From Mycolicibacterium sp. P9-64 (GTDB taxonomy: Bacteria; Actinomycetota; Actinomycetes; Mycobacteriales; Mycobacteriaceae), in the NCBI RefSeq assembly GCF_008329605.1, contig NZ_NPKO01000003.1, forward strand, positions 434,001-498,000: a stretch of DNA of 64,000 bases, written 5' to 3'. Positions 9,119 to 17,502 of this stretch are shown piece after piece (the first letter of the stretch is position 1; each line of letters starts with the position of its first letter). The position numbers were made by a program, and so were the translations under genes. The notes below the pieces were generated by a model. The model saw nothing but the letters and a program-made list of their open reading frames with translations. It did not search any database and was not told where the DNA came from.

Positions 9119-10867
9119 ATGAAAAGATCCATGTACCCATACGCAACCGGGATCGCGATCGCCGGGGCCGGTGCCTTGATGGCACTTTCTCCCGGTACGG
9201 CGCAGGCGGCGCCGGTGCTGTCGCCGTCGCCATCACCTGCTTCTACTGTGTGCCTTCCGATGTCCGCGGGATGTTCCGCCAGCAGCCTGGTTGGGCCGAG
9301 CCTCTCCTACGCACCGACTCCCAACGCGCTCGCGGCGGCATCGCTCATCAACTTCGGCCCGTACGAGCCGATACACAGCATCGCCAGCAGCGATCCCTTC
9401 TACGGCCTGATCGGACTCGTCGGCTGGGTCCCCATCGTCAACATCTTCGTCAGCAACGGCACCAACGGTGCAGCAGGCACGGGCGCCAACGGTGGCAACG
9501 CCGGACTGTTGCTCGGCTACGGGGGCCTCGGCGGATCGGGTGCCGCGGGTCTGGCCGGCGGTAACGGCGGCCAAGGCGGGCTGTTCTTCGGCAACGGCGG
9601 TGGCGGAGGGGTCGGCGGCACCAGCGCTGCAGGCGGAAATGGCGGAAACGCCGGAACCTTGGCACTGTTCGGCCACGGCGGCGACGGTGGCGTTGGCGGC
9701 AGCGGGACGCCAGGCACCATCGGCGCCACGGGGACCGGCACAGCGGCCAACGGCACACAGGGTCCCGCGGGTATCGGTACCGGTACGACGGGCGCGAACG
9801 GCACGAATCCGGCCGGTGACGGCGTCGCCGGCACTGCGGGTGCGGCAGGTGTGGCCGGTACCGGTGGCGACGGTGCTCCCGGCACCGGGGGTGACCCCGC
9901 TGGCGCAGGCGGTGCCGGCGGAACCGCGGGCGCCGCAGGCACTGGCGGTAACGGCGGTCTCGGTGGCAGCGGCACCCCGGGCGGCAACGGTGCGGCAGGC
10001 GGTGCCGGAGGCGCATCGAGTACTGCCGGGGTAACTGCCGTCGGCGGCAACGGCGGAGCCGGCGGCAACGGCGGAACCGGCGCGACCGACGGTGGCGCCG
10101 GCGGCGCAGGCGGCGCCGCAGTGAACACCAATGGAGCGGCTATCGGCGGAACCGGCGCAAACGGCGGAGACGGCGGAATCGGTGCTGCAGGCCAGGCCGG
10201 CGGCACCGGCAACACCGGCGGCGCAGGCACTGCCGGCGCCAACGGCACCAATGTTGGGAGCGCGGGCACTGCCGGCGGACCCGCAGGTGCCGGAGGCAAT
10301 GGCGGCAGCGGCGGACTCCTGGGTGGCGGCGGAAACGCTGGCAACGGTGGCACGGGCGGCACCGGAGGCACGGGTGGTGACGGCCAGGCCGGCGGCAACG
10401 GTGGAGTCGGTGGCACCGGCAGCACCGGAGGCGCGGGCGGCAACGGCGATGCCGGCGGCAACGGCGGGGTCGGCGGCGCAGGCGGTGCAGGCACCGGTGG
10501 TGGCGTTCTCGGCGTTGGCGGCACCGGTGGTCAGGGTGGTTCGCGTGCTACCGGCGGTGCGGGCGGAACAGGTGGCAGCGGCGGCAGCGGCGGCAGCGGC
10601 GGTGCCGGTGGGACCGGCGCTGCGGGCGGGACCGGCGGCTCCGGTGGCAGCGGCGCCGCAGCCGGTACCCCCGGCAGCGGCGGACTGATCGGCCACACCG
10701 GCAGTACCGGCACGACCGGCGCCAACGGTGCAACGGGTACCACCGGAGCAACGGGTGCGACCGGTACGACCGGCAGCACCGGTGCTACCGGTGCCAGCGG
10801 CGCCAGCGGCGCGAACGGCGCCAACGGCAATGCCGGTGGAACCGGGGCCACTGGCGCGTCGTCCTAA
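9119..10867 (+). CDS. secreted PGRS-like glycine-rich protein lacking a PE domain
   Basis: A 582-residue protein with a good AGGAG ribosome site 7 bases before the ATG. Residues 1-31 form a Sec signal peptide (hydrophobic [13 protein letters not shown], cleavage near GTAQA-A). Residues 32-112 are a Pro/Ser-rich linker with two cysteines and a hydrophobic stretch ([20 protein letters not shown]). From about residue 113 the entry sequence GTNGAAGTGANGG and [15 protein letters not shown] matches the start of the PGRS domain of PE_PGRS proteins. Long GG-A/N-GG repeats follow. The last 45 or so residues change to collagen-like G-A-T/G-T-T triplets. There is no PE domain, which normally targets such proteins to ESX secretion, so Sec export is the likely route. 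Role unknown, presumably cell surface. Confidence 0.85.
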   Translation: MKRSMYPYATGIAIAGAGALMALSPGTAQAAPVLSPSPSPASTVCLPMSAGCSASSLVGPSLSYAPTPNALAAASLINFGPYEPIHSIASSDPFYGLIGLVGWVPIVNIFVSNGTNGAAGTGANGGNAGLLLGYGGLGGSGAAGLAGGNGGQGGLFFGNGGGGGVGGTSAAGGNGGNAGTLALFGHGGDGGVGGSGTPGTIGATGTGTAANGTQGPAGIGTGTTGANGTNPAGDGVAGTAGAAGVAGTGGDGAPGTGGDPAGAGGAGGTAGAAGTGGNGGLGGSGTPGGNGAAGGAGGASSTAGVTAVGGNGGAGGNGGTGATDGGAGGAGGAAVNTNGAAIGGTGANGGDGGIGAAGQAGGTGNTGGAGTAGANGTNVGSAGTAGGPAGAGGNGGSGGLLGGGGNAGNGGTGGTGGTGGDGQAGGNGGVGGTGSTGGAGGNGDAGGNGGVGGAGGAGTGGGVLGVGGTGGQGGSRATGGAGGTGGSGGSGGSGGAGGTGAAGGTGGSGGSGAAAGTPGSGGLIGHTGSTGTTGANGATGTTGATGATGTTGSTGATGASGASGANGANGNAGGTGATGASS

Positions 10868-10907
10868 TCGGCAGGCAGGGATCCCCAAGAACCCACTGCT
10901 GAACGGA

Positions 10908-10942
10908 CTGTGGGGGCGTCGGCTTTGCCGGCGCCCCCACAG
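10908..10942 (+). terminator. hairpin terminator after the PGRS-like gene
   Basis: The arm CTGTGGGGGCGTCGGC pairs with GCCGGCGCCCCCACAG across a TTT loop: 16 bp with a single G-T type mismatch, 40 bp past the stop codon. There is no long T tract, as is usual for mycobacterial terminators. Confidence 0.75.
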
Positions 10943-10993
10943 TCATGCCGTCTCAGCAGCATTCGCAGCTTCCAGGAAGAGCGACGGGCGGTC

Positions 10994-11031
10994 GTTCACG
11001 GGGCTCGTTCACGGGGCTCGTTCACGGGGCT
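10994..11031. repeat. 13-bp tandem repeat, about three copies
   Basis: The unit GTTCACGGGGCTC occurs twice in full and a third time lacking its last base (10994-11006, 11007-11019, 11020-11031). It sits in the non-coding gap between the PGRS-like gene and the LLM oxidase genes. The copy number may vary between strains. Apart from this and the hairpin, the 10,868-11,215 gap holds nothing I recognise. Confidence 0.9.
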
Positions 11032-11215
11032 GTAGTCGCATCGCGGGTCAGCGCCGCGGCATCGGAGATCGGCGCCGACAGAATCACGGTGCGTGCATCC
11101 CTTGAACGCACTGGCCCCAGACCCCGCACTGGTCACGGGACGTTGCGAGGCAGGAATGGCGGCGACGCAGCGCAGCGTTGAGATTTTCAACGCGTAGGGA
11201 AAGCGAGACTCGTCT

Positions 11216-12385
11216 GTGGCCACTGCACCGGAACGGCTCCATCTGGCCGTCGCACTCGATGGGACGGGGTGGCATCCGAGTTCGTGGCGTGAGCCCGACG
11301 CCCGGCCCACCGACCTCCTGACACCTCGGTACTGGACGGACCTGATCACCGAGGCCGAGCGGGGCCTGCTGGACTTCGTCACCATCGAGGACGGGCTCGC
11401 GCTGCAGTCCGACAGTCCGCTGCGCTCCGACGATCGCACGGACCGGGTCCGCGGCCGGTTGGATGCGGTGTTGATCGCCTCCCGCGTCGCGCCCCTTACC
11501 CGCCACATCGGCCTCATCCCGACGGCGATCACCACGCACACCGAGCCGTTCCACCTGTCGAAGGCCATCGCCACGCTCGACTACGTCAGCTCCGGGCGCG
11601 CGGGCCTGCGCGTGCAGGTATCGGCCCGACCCGACGTGGCAGCCCACTTCGGCCGCAGGACCATCTCCGGCGAGTCGGAGAGCCTCGCCGACGAACTCTT
11701 CACCGAGGCCGCCGACTACGTGGAGGTCGTCCGCCGGCTCTGGGACAGTTGGGAGGACGACGCCGAGATCCGCGACGTGGCCACCGGGCGATTCATCGAC
11801 CGAACCAAGCTGCACTACATCGACTTCGAAGGCGCTCAGTTCTCCGTCAAGGGCCCGTCCATCACGCCACGGCCACCGCAGGGCCAGCCGATCGTCGCGG
11901 CGCTCGGCCACGTCGACGTCGCCTACCGGCTGATCGCGACGAGCGCCGACGTCGGATTCGTCACCCCGCGCAGCGCCGCCGAGACCACCACCATCGTCGA
12001 AACCATTGCCTCGCATCGGACATCCGACGCCGCACCGGTGCGGGTATTCGCCGACCTGGTGGTGTTCCTCGACGACACCATCGCCGCCGCCGCGGCGCGA
12101 CGGGAGCGCCTCGACACCGCACTCGGACACGAGTTCGTCAGCGACGCCGAGGTTTTCGTCGGAACGCCGGCCGGGCTGGCCGACCTGCTTCAGGAGCGGC
12201 ACGCGGCGGGGGCGGCGGGATTCCGGCTGCGGCCCGCGACACTCCCCCACGACCTGCTGCAGATCACCGCCGGCCTGGTCCCCGAACTACAAGGGCGCGG
12301 CGTGTTTCACGACGCCTATGACGCCGCGACGCTGCGGGCCGCCCTCGGGCTGCCGCGTCCCGCCAACCGCTACTCGAACGTCTAG
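11216..12385 (+). CDS. LLM-class flavin-dependent oxidoreductase
   Basis: A 389-residue luciferase-like monooxygenase from a GTG start. Family features include HIGLIPTAITTHTEPFHLSKAI, where the TEP/HLSKAIATLDYVS strand-helix follows the flavin-binding region, and GRAGLRVQVSA. The C-terminal half is PPQGQPIVAALGHVDVAYRL instead of the usual PQGxPVIxQAG. It should use reduced FMN from a separate reductase to oxidise an unknown organic substrate. The next gene begins 8 bp downstream and encodes a second enzyme of the same superfamily, so the two are co-transcribed and may act on the same compound. Confidence 0.85.
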   Translation: MATAPERLHLAVALDGTGWHPSSWREPDARPTDLLTPRYWTDLITEAERGLLDFVTIEDGLALQSDSPLRSDDRTDRVRGRLDAVLIASRVAPLTRHIGLIPTAITTHTEPFHLSKAIATLDYVSSGRAGLRVQVSARPDVAAHFGRRTISGESESLADELFTEAADYVEVVRRLWDSWEDDAEIRDVATGRFIDRTKLHYIDFEGAQFSVKGPSITPRPPQGQPIVAALGHVDVAYRLIATSADVGFVTPRSAAETTTIVETIASHRTSDAAPVRVFADLVVFLDDTIAAAAARRERLDTALGHEFVSDAEVFVGTPAGLADLLQERHAAGAAGFRLRPATLPHDLLQITAGLVPELQGRGVFHDAYDAATLRAALGLPRPANRYSNV

Positions 12386-12393
12386 GAACGCGC

Positions 12394-13791
12394 ATGAGCA
12401 AGCCAGTCAAGCAGATTCACCTCGCCGCGCACTTTCCCGGTGTCAACAACACCACCGTGTGGAGCGATCCCGCGTCGGGCAGCCACATCGACTTCGGTTC
12501 GTTCGTGCACTTCGCCGAGACCGCCGAGCGCGGCAAGTTCGACTTCATGTTCCTCGCCGAGGGCCTGCGCCTTCGCGAGCAGGGCGGCGAGATCTACGAC
12601 CTCGACGTGGTCGGGCGACCGGACACGTTCACCATCCTGGCGGCGCTCGCCGCCGTCACCGACCGGCTCGGGTTGACCGGCACCATCAACTCGACGTTCA
12701 ACGAGCCCTACGAGGTCGCCAGGCAGTTCGCGTCGCTCGATCACCTCTCCGATGGCCGTGCCGCGTGGAACGTCGTGACGTCGTGGGATGCCTTCACCGG
12801 CGAGAACTTCCGCCGCGGCGGGTTCCTTGCCGAGGACCAGCGCTACCGGCGCGCAGAGCACTTCCTGGAGGCCGCGGCCGCACTGTTCGACTCGTGGCGC
12901 GGTGACGAGATCGTCGCCGACAAGGACAGCGGTGTCTTCCTATCCGATTCTGCCGCAGGCGCTTTCAGCTACTCCAACGAGGACTTCGACATCAGCGGCC
13001 GGTTCAACGTGCCGCGCAGCCCGCAGGGCAGGCCCGTCATCTTCCAGGCCGGCGACTCCGATCACGGCCGTGAGTTCGCCGCATCCGCTGCCGACGCGAT
13101 CTTCTCGAGGCACGGCACGCTGACCGAAGGTCAGGCCTTCTACGCCGACGTGAAGGGCCGTCTGGCCGCTTACGGGCGGCGACCCGAACAGCTGCTCATC
13201 CTGCCCGCCGCGACGTTCGTGCTCGGCGACACCGACGCCGAGGCGGCCGACATCGCCCACGACGTCCGCCTTGCGCAGGTATCGCCGGCAACGGCAATCA
13301 AGTTCCTCGAGCAGCTCTGGAACCGCGACCTGTCCGATCACGACGCCGACGGCCCCCTGCCGTCGGTCGATCCGATCGTCGGGGAGAACACCATCTCGCG
13401 CGGCAGGGCCAGCGTGCGGATGCATCGCGACCCCATCGCGACGGCCAACGAGTGGCGGGCCAAGGCCGAGGCCGAGAACCTGACGACCCGCGAGCTGATC
13501 GTCGAGGTCACCGGACGACAGAACTTCATCGGCTCACCGAGCACCGTCGCCGAGACGATCAACCACCTGGTCCAGGCCGACGCCAGCGACGGATTCATCC
13601 TGGTCCCCCACGTCACGCCGGGCGGGCTCGACCCGTTCGTCGACAAGGTCGTGCCGCTACTGCAGGAGCGCGGCGTCTTCCGAGCCGATTACGCGGGCAC
13701 CACGCTGCGCGACCACCTGGGCTTGGCTCAGCCAGCCCAAGCGGTCGCAGGGGCGAGCGAAGCGACGGGGGTTGTTGCGGCCACGCGGTGA
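12394..13791 (+). CDS. LLM-class monooxygenase of the NtaA/SnaA/DszA type
   Basis: A 465-residue protein, the usual length for NtaA/SnaA/DszA-type FMNH2-dependent monooxygenases. Diagnostic segments are FDFMFLAEGLRLREQ, LSDGRAAWNVVTSWD and RSPQGRPVIFQAGDSDHGRE. Enzymes of this group split C-S or C-N bonds in sulfonates, sulfones or chelators. The substrate here is unknown, and no flavin reductase or sulfonate transporter gene is next to it. The extreme C-terminus (GASEATG) is encoded by one copy of the dispersed 19-bp repeat. The gene ends 1 bp from the convergent GH16 gene. Confidence 0.9.
   Translation: MSKPVKQIHLAAHFPGVNNTTVWSDPASGSHIDFGSFVHFAETAERGKFDFMFLAEGLRLREQGGEIYDLDVVGRPDTFTILAALAAVTDRLGLTGTINSTFNEPYEVARQFASLDHLSDGRAAWNVVTSWDAFTGENFRRGGFLAEDQRYRRAEHFLEAAAALFDSWRGDEIVADKDSGVFLSDSAAGAFSYSNEDFDISGRFNVPRSPQGRPVIFQAGDSDHGREFAASAADAIFSRHGTLTEGQAFYADVKGRLAAYGRRPEQLLILPAATFVLGDTDAEAADIAHDVRLAQVSPATAIKFLEQLWNRDLSDHDADGPLPSVDPIVGENTISRGRASVRMHRDPIATANEWRAKAEAENLTTRELIVEVTGRQNFIGSPSTVAETINHLVQADASDGFILVPHVTPGGLDPFVDKVVPLLQERGVFRADYAGTTLRDHLGLAQPAQAVAGASEATGVVAATR
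13751..13769 (+). repeat. dispersed 19-bp repeat, copy 1 (in LLM monooxygenase C-terminus)
   Basis: GGGCGAGCGAAGCGACGGG, read as ...GASEATG... in the C-terminal tail of the NtaA-type monooxygenase. Identical cores occur at 19691-19709 (reverse), 28494-28512, 36110-36128 and 42571-42589. Confidence 0.9.
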
Positions 13792-13792
13792 T

Positions 13793-14641
13793 TCACCAGA
13801 CGCGGACGTAGTCGACGAGCATCGTCGCCGGGTAGGTACCGCCCGCGGGATCGCCTCCGCCGGAACCGGCGACGGCAAGGTTCAGCACCGGGAACACCCG
13901 ATAGTCGGGGAAGTTGAACGGCCACCCGTCGAGCGAGAACGCGGGAACCTCGAAGTACGGCTGGGCGCCGTCGACGTAGTCCATCCAGAAGTACATGCCT
14001 GCGTCGTTCCACGTGACCCGCCACGTGTGCCACGCGTTGTCCACGGGGAACGGGTTGGTCGCGAACGAGGTGCCGTCCGACTTGGCGTGCACGGTGGTTC
14101 CCGAGGGCCAGTTGGCATTTCCGTACCACTCGACCAGGTCGATCTCACCGCCGACCTCGGGGTGGTCGTTGGACAGCCACCAGGCGGGCCAGCACCCGAG
14201 GGTCAGGCAGTCGAACTTGATGCGCGCCTCCCACGTGGTGTTGATGCCGCCCCAGTAGTTGCCGACCAGCTTGGCGCTGACGTACTTGCCACCGGGGTCC
14301 CTGGTGGCGCGGATGACGAGGTTTCCGCTGCCGTCGAGGTACACGTGCTGGCGATCGTCGCGGTACTGCCCCATGTTCTCGGGCTTGTCCCAGAAGACGG
14401 GGTTCCTGATGGTCTCCCGCGCCTTGGCAGGCGTCCACTTCGAGCGGTCGGGAGCCGAGCCGGCCGGGCCGTCGAACTCGTCGTGGAAAAGGTAGGTCGG
14501 AGTCGCGCCGCTCTGCGGCGGTGCCGCGGGTGGGGTGACCGGGCTTGCCGGTGCTGCCCCGGCAACCGGTGCGGGAAGCGCGGCAGCGAGCAGTCCAGCC
14601 CCCGACATGAACAACAAGTTGCGGCGATCTATCTCTGGCAC
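13793..14641 (-). CDS. secreted GH16 family endo-beta-glucanase
   Basis: A 282-residue exported glycosidase. The N-terminus has a twin Arg followed by a hydrophobic stretch (DRRNLLFMSGAGLLAAALP), which suggests Tat or Sec export. The catalytic motif GEIDLVEW gives the E-x-D-x-x-E triad (E166, D168, E171) of GH16 laminarinase-type enzymes. Around it are the family's DEFDGP, WEARIKFD, WPAWWLSND and WHTWRVTWND segments. It should hydrolyse beta-1,3- or mixed-linkage glucans outside the cell. It is convergent with the LLM gene pair and probably transcribed alone. Confidence 0.9.
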   Translation of the reverse strand: MPEIDRRNLLFMSGAGLLAAALPAPVAGAAPASPVTPPAAPPQSGATPTYLFHDEFDGPAGSAPDRSKWTPAKARETIRNPVFWDKPENMGQYRDDRQHVYLDGSGNLVIRATRDPGGKYVSAKLVGNYWGGINTTWEARIKFDCLTLGCWPAWWLSNDHPEVGGEIDLVEWYGNANWPSGTTVHAKSDGTSFATNPFPVDNAWHTWRVTWNDAGMYFWMDYVDGAQPYFEVPAFSLDGWPFNFPDYRVFPVLNLAVAGSGGGDPAGGTYPATMLVDYVRVW

Positions 14642-14759
14642 AGCGACACGATAAGGCCCAACGTCAGATCGCGCGCAATTCCGGCCCGCTTACCCGCGCG
14701 TCGTGTCGTTCGGTGCGCCGCCCGCCGCAGGCCAGGGCCGCCGCGACCGCCCGGCCTCG

Positions 14760-15665
14760 TCAGAAAACGATGGTTTGGTTGCCGTATCTGATGATGCGGT
14801 CCTCGCAGTGCCACAGGACTGCGCGTGACAGCACGGCCCGCTCGACGTCGGCACCGAGACGGATCAGGTCGCCGACACCGTGGCGGTGATCCACCCGCAC
14901 GACGTCCTGTTCGATGATCGGACCGTCATCGAGCTCCTCGGTGACGTAGTGGGCGGTGGCACCGACGAGCTTGACTCCGCGCTCCTTGGCCCTGCGGTAG
15001 GGCGATGCGCCGATGAACGACGGCAGGAACGAGTGGTGGATGTTGATCAGGGGGCAGCCCACGTCTTTCAGGAATTGGGGGCTGATGATCTGCATGTAGC
15101 GGGCCAGCACCACCAGGTCGACGTTGTCGCGCAGGAGCTCGAGTTGACGCTGTTCTGCTCGTGCCCGAATGTCTTTGGTAGCGGGGACGTGCAGAAACGG
15201 CACGCCGAACGGGCGGACTTGATCGGCGAGGTCGGGATGGTTGGAGATCACCATCACCACCGACATGTCCAGTTCCCCGCGACGGTTCCGCCAGAGCAGG
15301 TCGAGCAGGCAGTGGTCGTCCTTCGACGCCATGATCGCGACCCGTTTGGGTTTGGCCGCCTCGGTGAGCCGGAAGTCCATCTCGAACGGCGTGGCCACGC
15401 GATCCCCGAAGTCACGCTCCAGGGCGTCGCGTGCAGCTGTCAGGCCGGGCAGGTGAAAGATCGTGCGCTGCACGAACGTTCCACCGGACCGTTCGGTCGA
15501 GTGCTGATCCAGGGAGACGATGTTTGCCCCGGCATCCGCCAGGAACGCACTGACGGCGGCGACCAGCCCCGGCCGGTCGCCGCAGCGCAGCAACAAACGG
15601 CCGACGTCCTTGACCGGCAGCGCCCCTTGGCCCACTTCGGGGTACCGCCCACGGACCGTCGCCAT
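14760..15665 (-). CDS. purU: formyltetrahydrofolate deformylase
   Basis: A 301-residue enzyme that hydrolyses 10-formyl-THF to THF and formate. The N-terminal ACT domain (LLLRCGDRPGLVAAVSAFLA) is followed by a formyltransferase-fold domain with the catalytic Asn and His in INIHHSFLPSF (N208, H210) and the Asp in LDDGPI. The length is normal. It ends with its stop next to a 118-bp gap before the GH16 start, and follows the epoxide-hydrolase-like gene by 4 bp on the same strand, so the two form a small operon. It draws on the same formyl-THF pool as FxbA, 5 kb away; any link is inference. Confidence 0.92.
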   Translation of the reverse strand: MATVRGRYPEVGQGALPVKDVGRLLLRCGDRPGLVAAVSAFLADAGANIVSLDQHSTERSGGTFVQRTIFHLPGLTAARDALERDFGDRVATPFEMDFRLTEAAKPKRVAIMASKDDHCLLDLLWRNRRGELDMSVVMVISNHPDLADQVRPFGVPFLHVPATKDIRARAEQRQLELLRDNVDLVVLARYMQIISPQFLKDVGCPLINIHHSFLPSFIGASPYRRAKERGVKLVGATAHYVTEELDDGPIIEQDVVRVDHRHGVGDLIRLGADVERAVLSRAVLWHCEDRIIRYGNQTIVF

Positions 15666-15669
15666 CGCC

Positions 15670-16503
15670 TCAGCCTGCCTGGATGCGGTCGACGATCAGG
15701 TCCCGTACGCGGTCTGGATGTTCCTCGGGGATCCAGTGCGAGCCGTCGACGATCTCGAACCGGTAGGGGCCGGTGACGTAGTGCTGGCACAGCTCGGCGC
15801 ACCGTCGACCGAGGGCGACGTCGTCGGTGCTCCACACGTATGTGGTTGGTACCGAAACTTTTTGGAGGTACTTCGCAGAGCTGAAGGGCATCGCGCGGTA
15901 CCAGTTGATGGCCGGGGTGAGCGCCCCGCTCTCGATGACGTCGGTGTGCACCTGTTGGAGTGCCACCGCGTCCATTCCGCTGTTGGCGAGCAGTCGGTCG
16001 GTCTGCTTCGGGAAGCGACGCAACATGGTGTCGGCCAGCCACGGAATCTGGAACATGGCCATGTAGTAGGACTTCAGCGCCTGAGTGCTGCTGAGCAGAG
16101 ATCGCAGATACGCCCTCGAATGTGGCACGGAGACCGCGGTGAGCGTCTCGAGCGCCTCGGGGCGCCCCGCGGCCGTGGCCCACGCGACGACGGCACCCCA
16201 ATCGTGGCCCACCAGGTGCACTGGTGAACCCACGGCGGCGACGAGTGCGGCGACGTCGCCGACGAGCGCGCTGATCCGGTAGGCGAAGCGGCCCCGCGGA
16301 CGTGCGGTCGGCGTGTATCCGCGCTGGTCGAAGACCAGGGTGCGGTAGCCGGAGTCATTCAGACGCGTCGTGACCGCGTTCCACGACTTCGATGTCTGCG
16401 GAAAACCGTGCAGGAGAACCACGATCGCACCATCGATGGGCCCTTCGTCCCGCACGGGGAACGTGTAGCCGTCGTTGGCGAACTCTCGGATGCGTTCAGT
16501 CAT
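15670..16503 (-). CDS. alpha/beta hydrolase, epoxide hydrolase-like
   Basis: A 277-residue alpha/beta hydrolase. HGFPQTSKSW is the oxyanion loop, GHDWGA the nucleophile elbow with Asp as nucleophile (typical of epoxide hydrolases and haloalkane dehalogenases), and DGSHWIPEEHP contains the catalytic His. A lid domain is present (residues roughly 125-200). The Asp nucleophile and HGFP motif favour epoxide hydrolase, but the substrate is unknown. It lies 4 bp upstream of purU and is divergent from the iron-regulated cluster. Confidence 0.85.
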   Translation of the reverse strand: MTERIREFANDGYTFPVRDEGPIDGAIVVLLHGFPQTSKSWNAVTTRLNDSGYRTLVFDQRGYTPTARPRGRFAYRISALVGDVAALVAAVGSPVHLVGHDWGAVVAWATAAGRPEALETLTAVSVPHSRAYLRSLLSSTQALKSYYMAMFQIPWLADTMLRRFPKQTDRLLANSGMDAVALQQVHTDVIESGALTPAINWYRAMPFSSAKYLQKVSVPTTYVWSTDDVALGRRCAELCQHYVTGPYRFEIVDGSHWIPEEHPDRVRDLIVDRIQAG

Positions 16504-16585
16504 GGTGATTGGAAACTAATTGGCTACATCACGCATAACAAGGGTCGCAGGCACGAACGACCGGGGCGCCAGCCTCCGTAGATGC

Positions 16586-16604
16586 TTAGGGTAGCCTAAC
16601 GTCC
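16586..16604 (+). promoter_or_regulatory. IdeR iron box before the siderophore-uptake operon
   Basis: TTAGGGTAGCCTAACGTCC agrees at 14 of 19 positions with the IdeR consensus TTAGGTTAGGCTAACCTAA (counted by eye). It ends one base before the ATG of the siderophore-interacting protein gene, so a bound repressor would block the promoter or start site directly. It is expected to give repression when iron is plentiful. Confidence 0.85.
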
Positions 16605-16605
16605 G

Positions 16606-17496
16606 ATGAGCTTCTCGTATGCGACCGTCGTCGAGGCGAATCAGCTGACCCCCCGCCTACGGCGCATCACGCTGCAGGTCGACGACCCCGAAACGCTCGG
16701 GGTCAAGCCGGGCGGCGATTCCGCGGTCGGCGTCTACTTCCCGATCGTCGGCCCAAAGGGCGAACGCACGCCGCCACCGACCGTGACCGGTGTCGGCGGC
16801 GGTCGTCACGTCGACCCCGAGTCGGGATCCGAGGGTCGCAACTACACGGTGCGCGCCCACCGCACGATCAATGGGGCAGACAGGATCGACCTCGACGTCA
16901 TCCTGCACGCCCGCGGGCAGGGAACGACGTGGGCCAGCTCCACGGGTCCCGGCGACCGGGTCGGGCTCGACCACGCCCGGTCGTGGTACCGCCCGGAGCC
17001 GACAAGCGAGTGGCAGCTCCTGGTCACCGATCTGTCGGGACTGCCCGCCGCGGCCCGCATCATCTCCGAATTGCCAGGCGGCATCCCCGTCACCGTCGTC
17101 GTCGAGGTCGTCGACGCCGAGGACCTGGAGTATCTGCCGCCGCATCCTGACGTCACGGTCGTCTCCAGCGTCGGCACCGGAAACGGCCACGCCCCAAGCC
17201 GGCTCGCGCAACTCGTCCGCGAGCTGTCGCTGCCAGAAGGCCGCGGCTACTGCTGGTTCGCCGCGGAGGCGGCCGAGTCCCGCGCCGTGCGCAAGCACTT
17301 CCGCGGCAACGGCTGGTCTGTCGACCAGCTCGACGTCACCGGTTACTGGCGCTTCGACTCCGAGACGTGGGACGCCAAGTTCGCGCTGGTCGCGGACGAC
17401 GTCGTCGCGGTGTGGGAACGGGCCCTTGCCGACGGCAAGGGTGAGAAGGCGGCCGACGAGGCGTTCGACGAAGCGCTCGAACGAGCCGGTCTCTAG
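16606..17496 (+). CDS. siderophore-interacting protein (FAD/NAD(P)H ferric-siderophore reductase)
   Basis: A 296-residue protein of the SIP/ViuB family. The FAD-binding region carries RNYTVRAHR, and the C-terminal NAD(P)H region carries GYCWFAAEAAESRAVRKHF followed by the family's VTGYWRF. It should reduce Fe(III) bound to the imported siderophore in the cytoplasm and release Fe(II). It is the first gene of an operon with the permease genes (6-bp gap to the next gene), directly under an IdeR box. The position matches the equivalent gene next to fxu in M. smegmatis. Confidence 0.92.
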   Translation: MSFSYATVVEANQLTPRLRRITLQVDDPETLGVKPGGDSAVGVYFPIVGPKGERTPPPTVTGVGGGRHVDPESGSEGRNYTVRAHRTINGADRIDLDVILHARGQGTTWASSTGPGDRVGLDHARSWYRPEPTSEWQLLVTDLSGLPAAARIISELPGGIPVTVVVEVVDAEDLEYLPPHPDVTVVSSVGTGNGHAPSRLAQLVRELSLPEGRGYCWFAAEAAESRAVRKHFRGNGWSVDQLDVTGYWRFDSETWDAKFALVADDVVAVWERALADGKGEKAADEAFDEALERAGL

Positions 17497-17502
17497 ACGA
17501 TC

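Noticed and set aside
9450-10860. The repetitive region looked like a possible CRISPR or DNA repeat array
   Set aside because: The repeats are short, imperfect and in phase with Gly-Gly-x codons. There are no equal spacers and no cas genes.
9233-10888. Reverse-strand Ala/Thr-rich frame (551 codons) across the PGRS-like gene
   Set aside because: It is produced by the GC-rich repeats of the glycine-rich gene. The forward frame has the signal peptide, ribosome site and PGRS entry motif.
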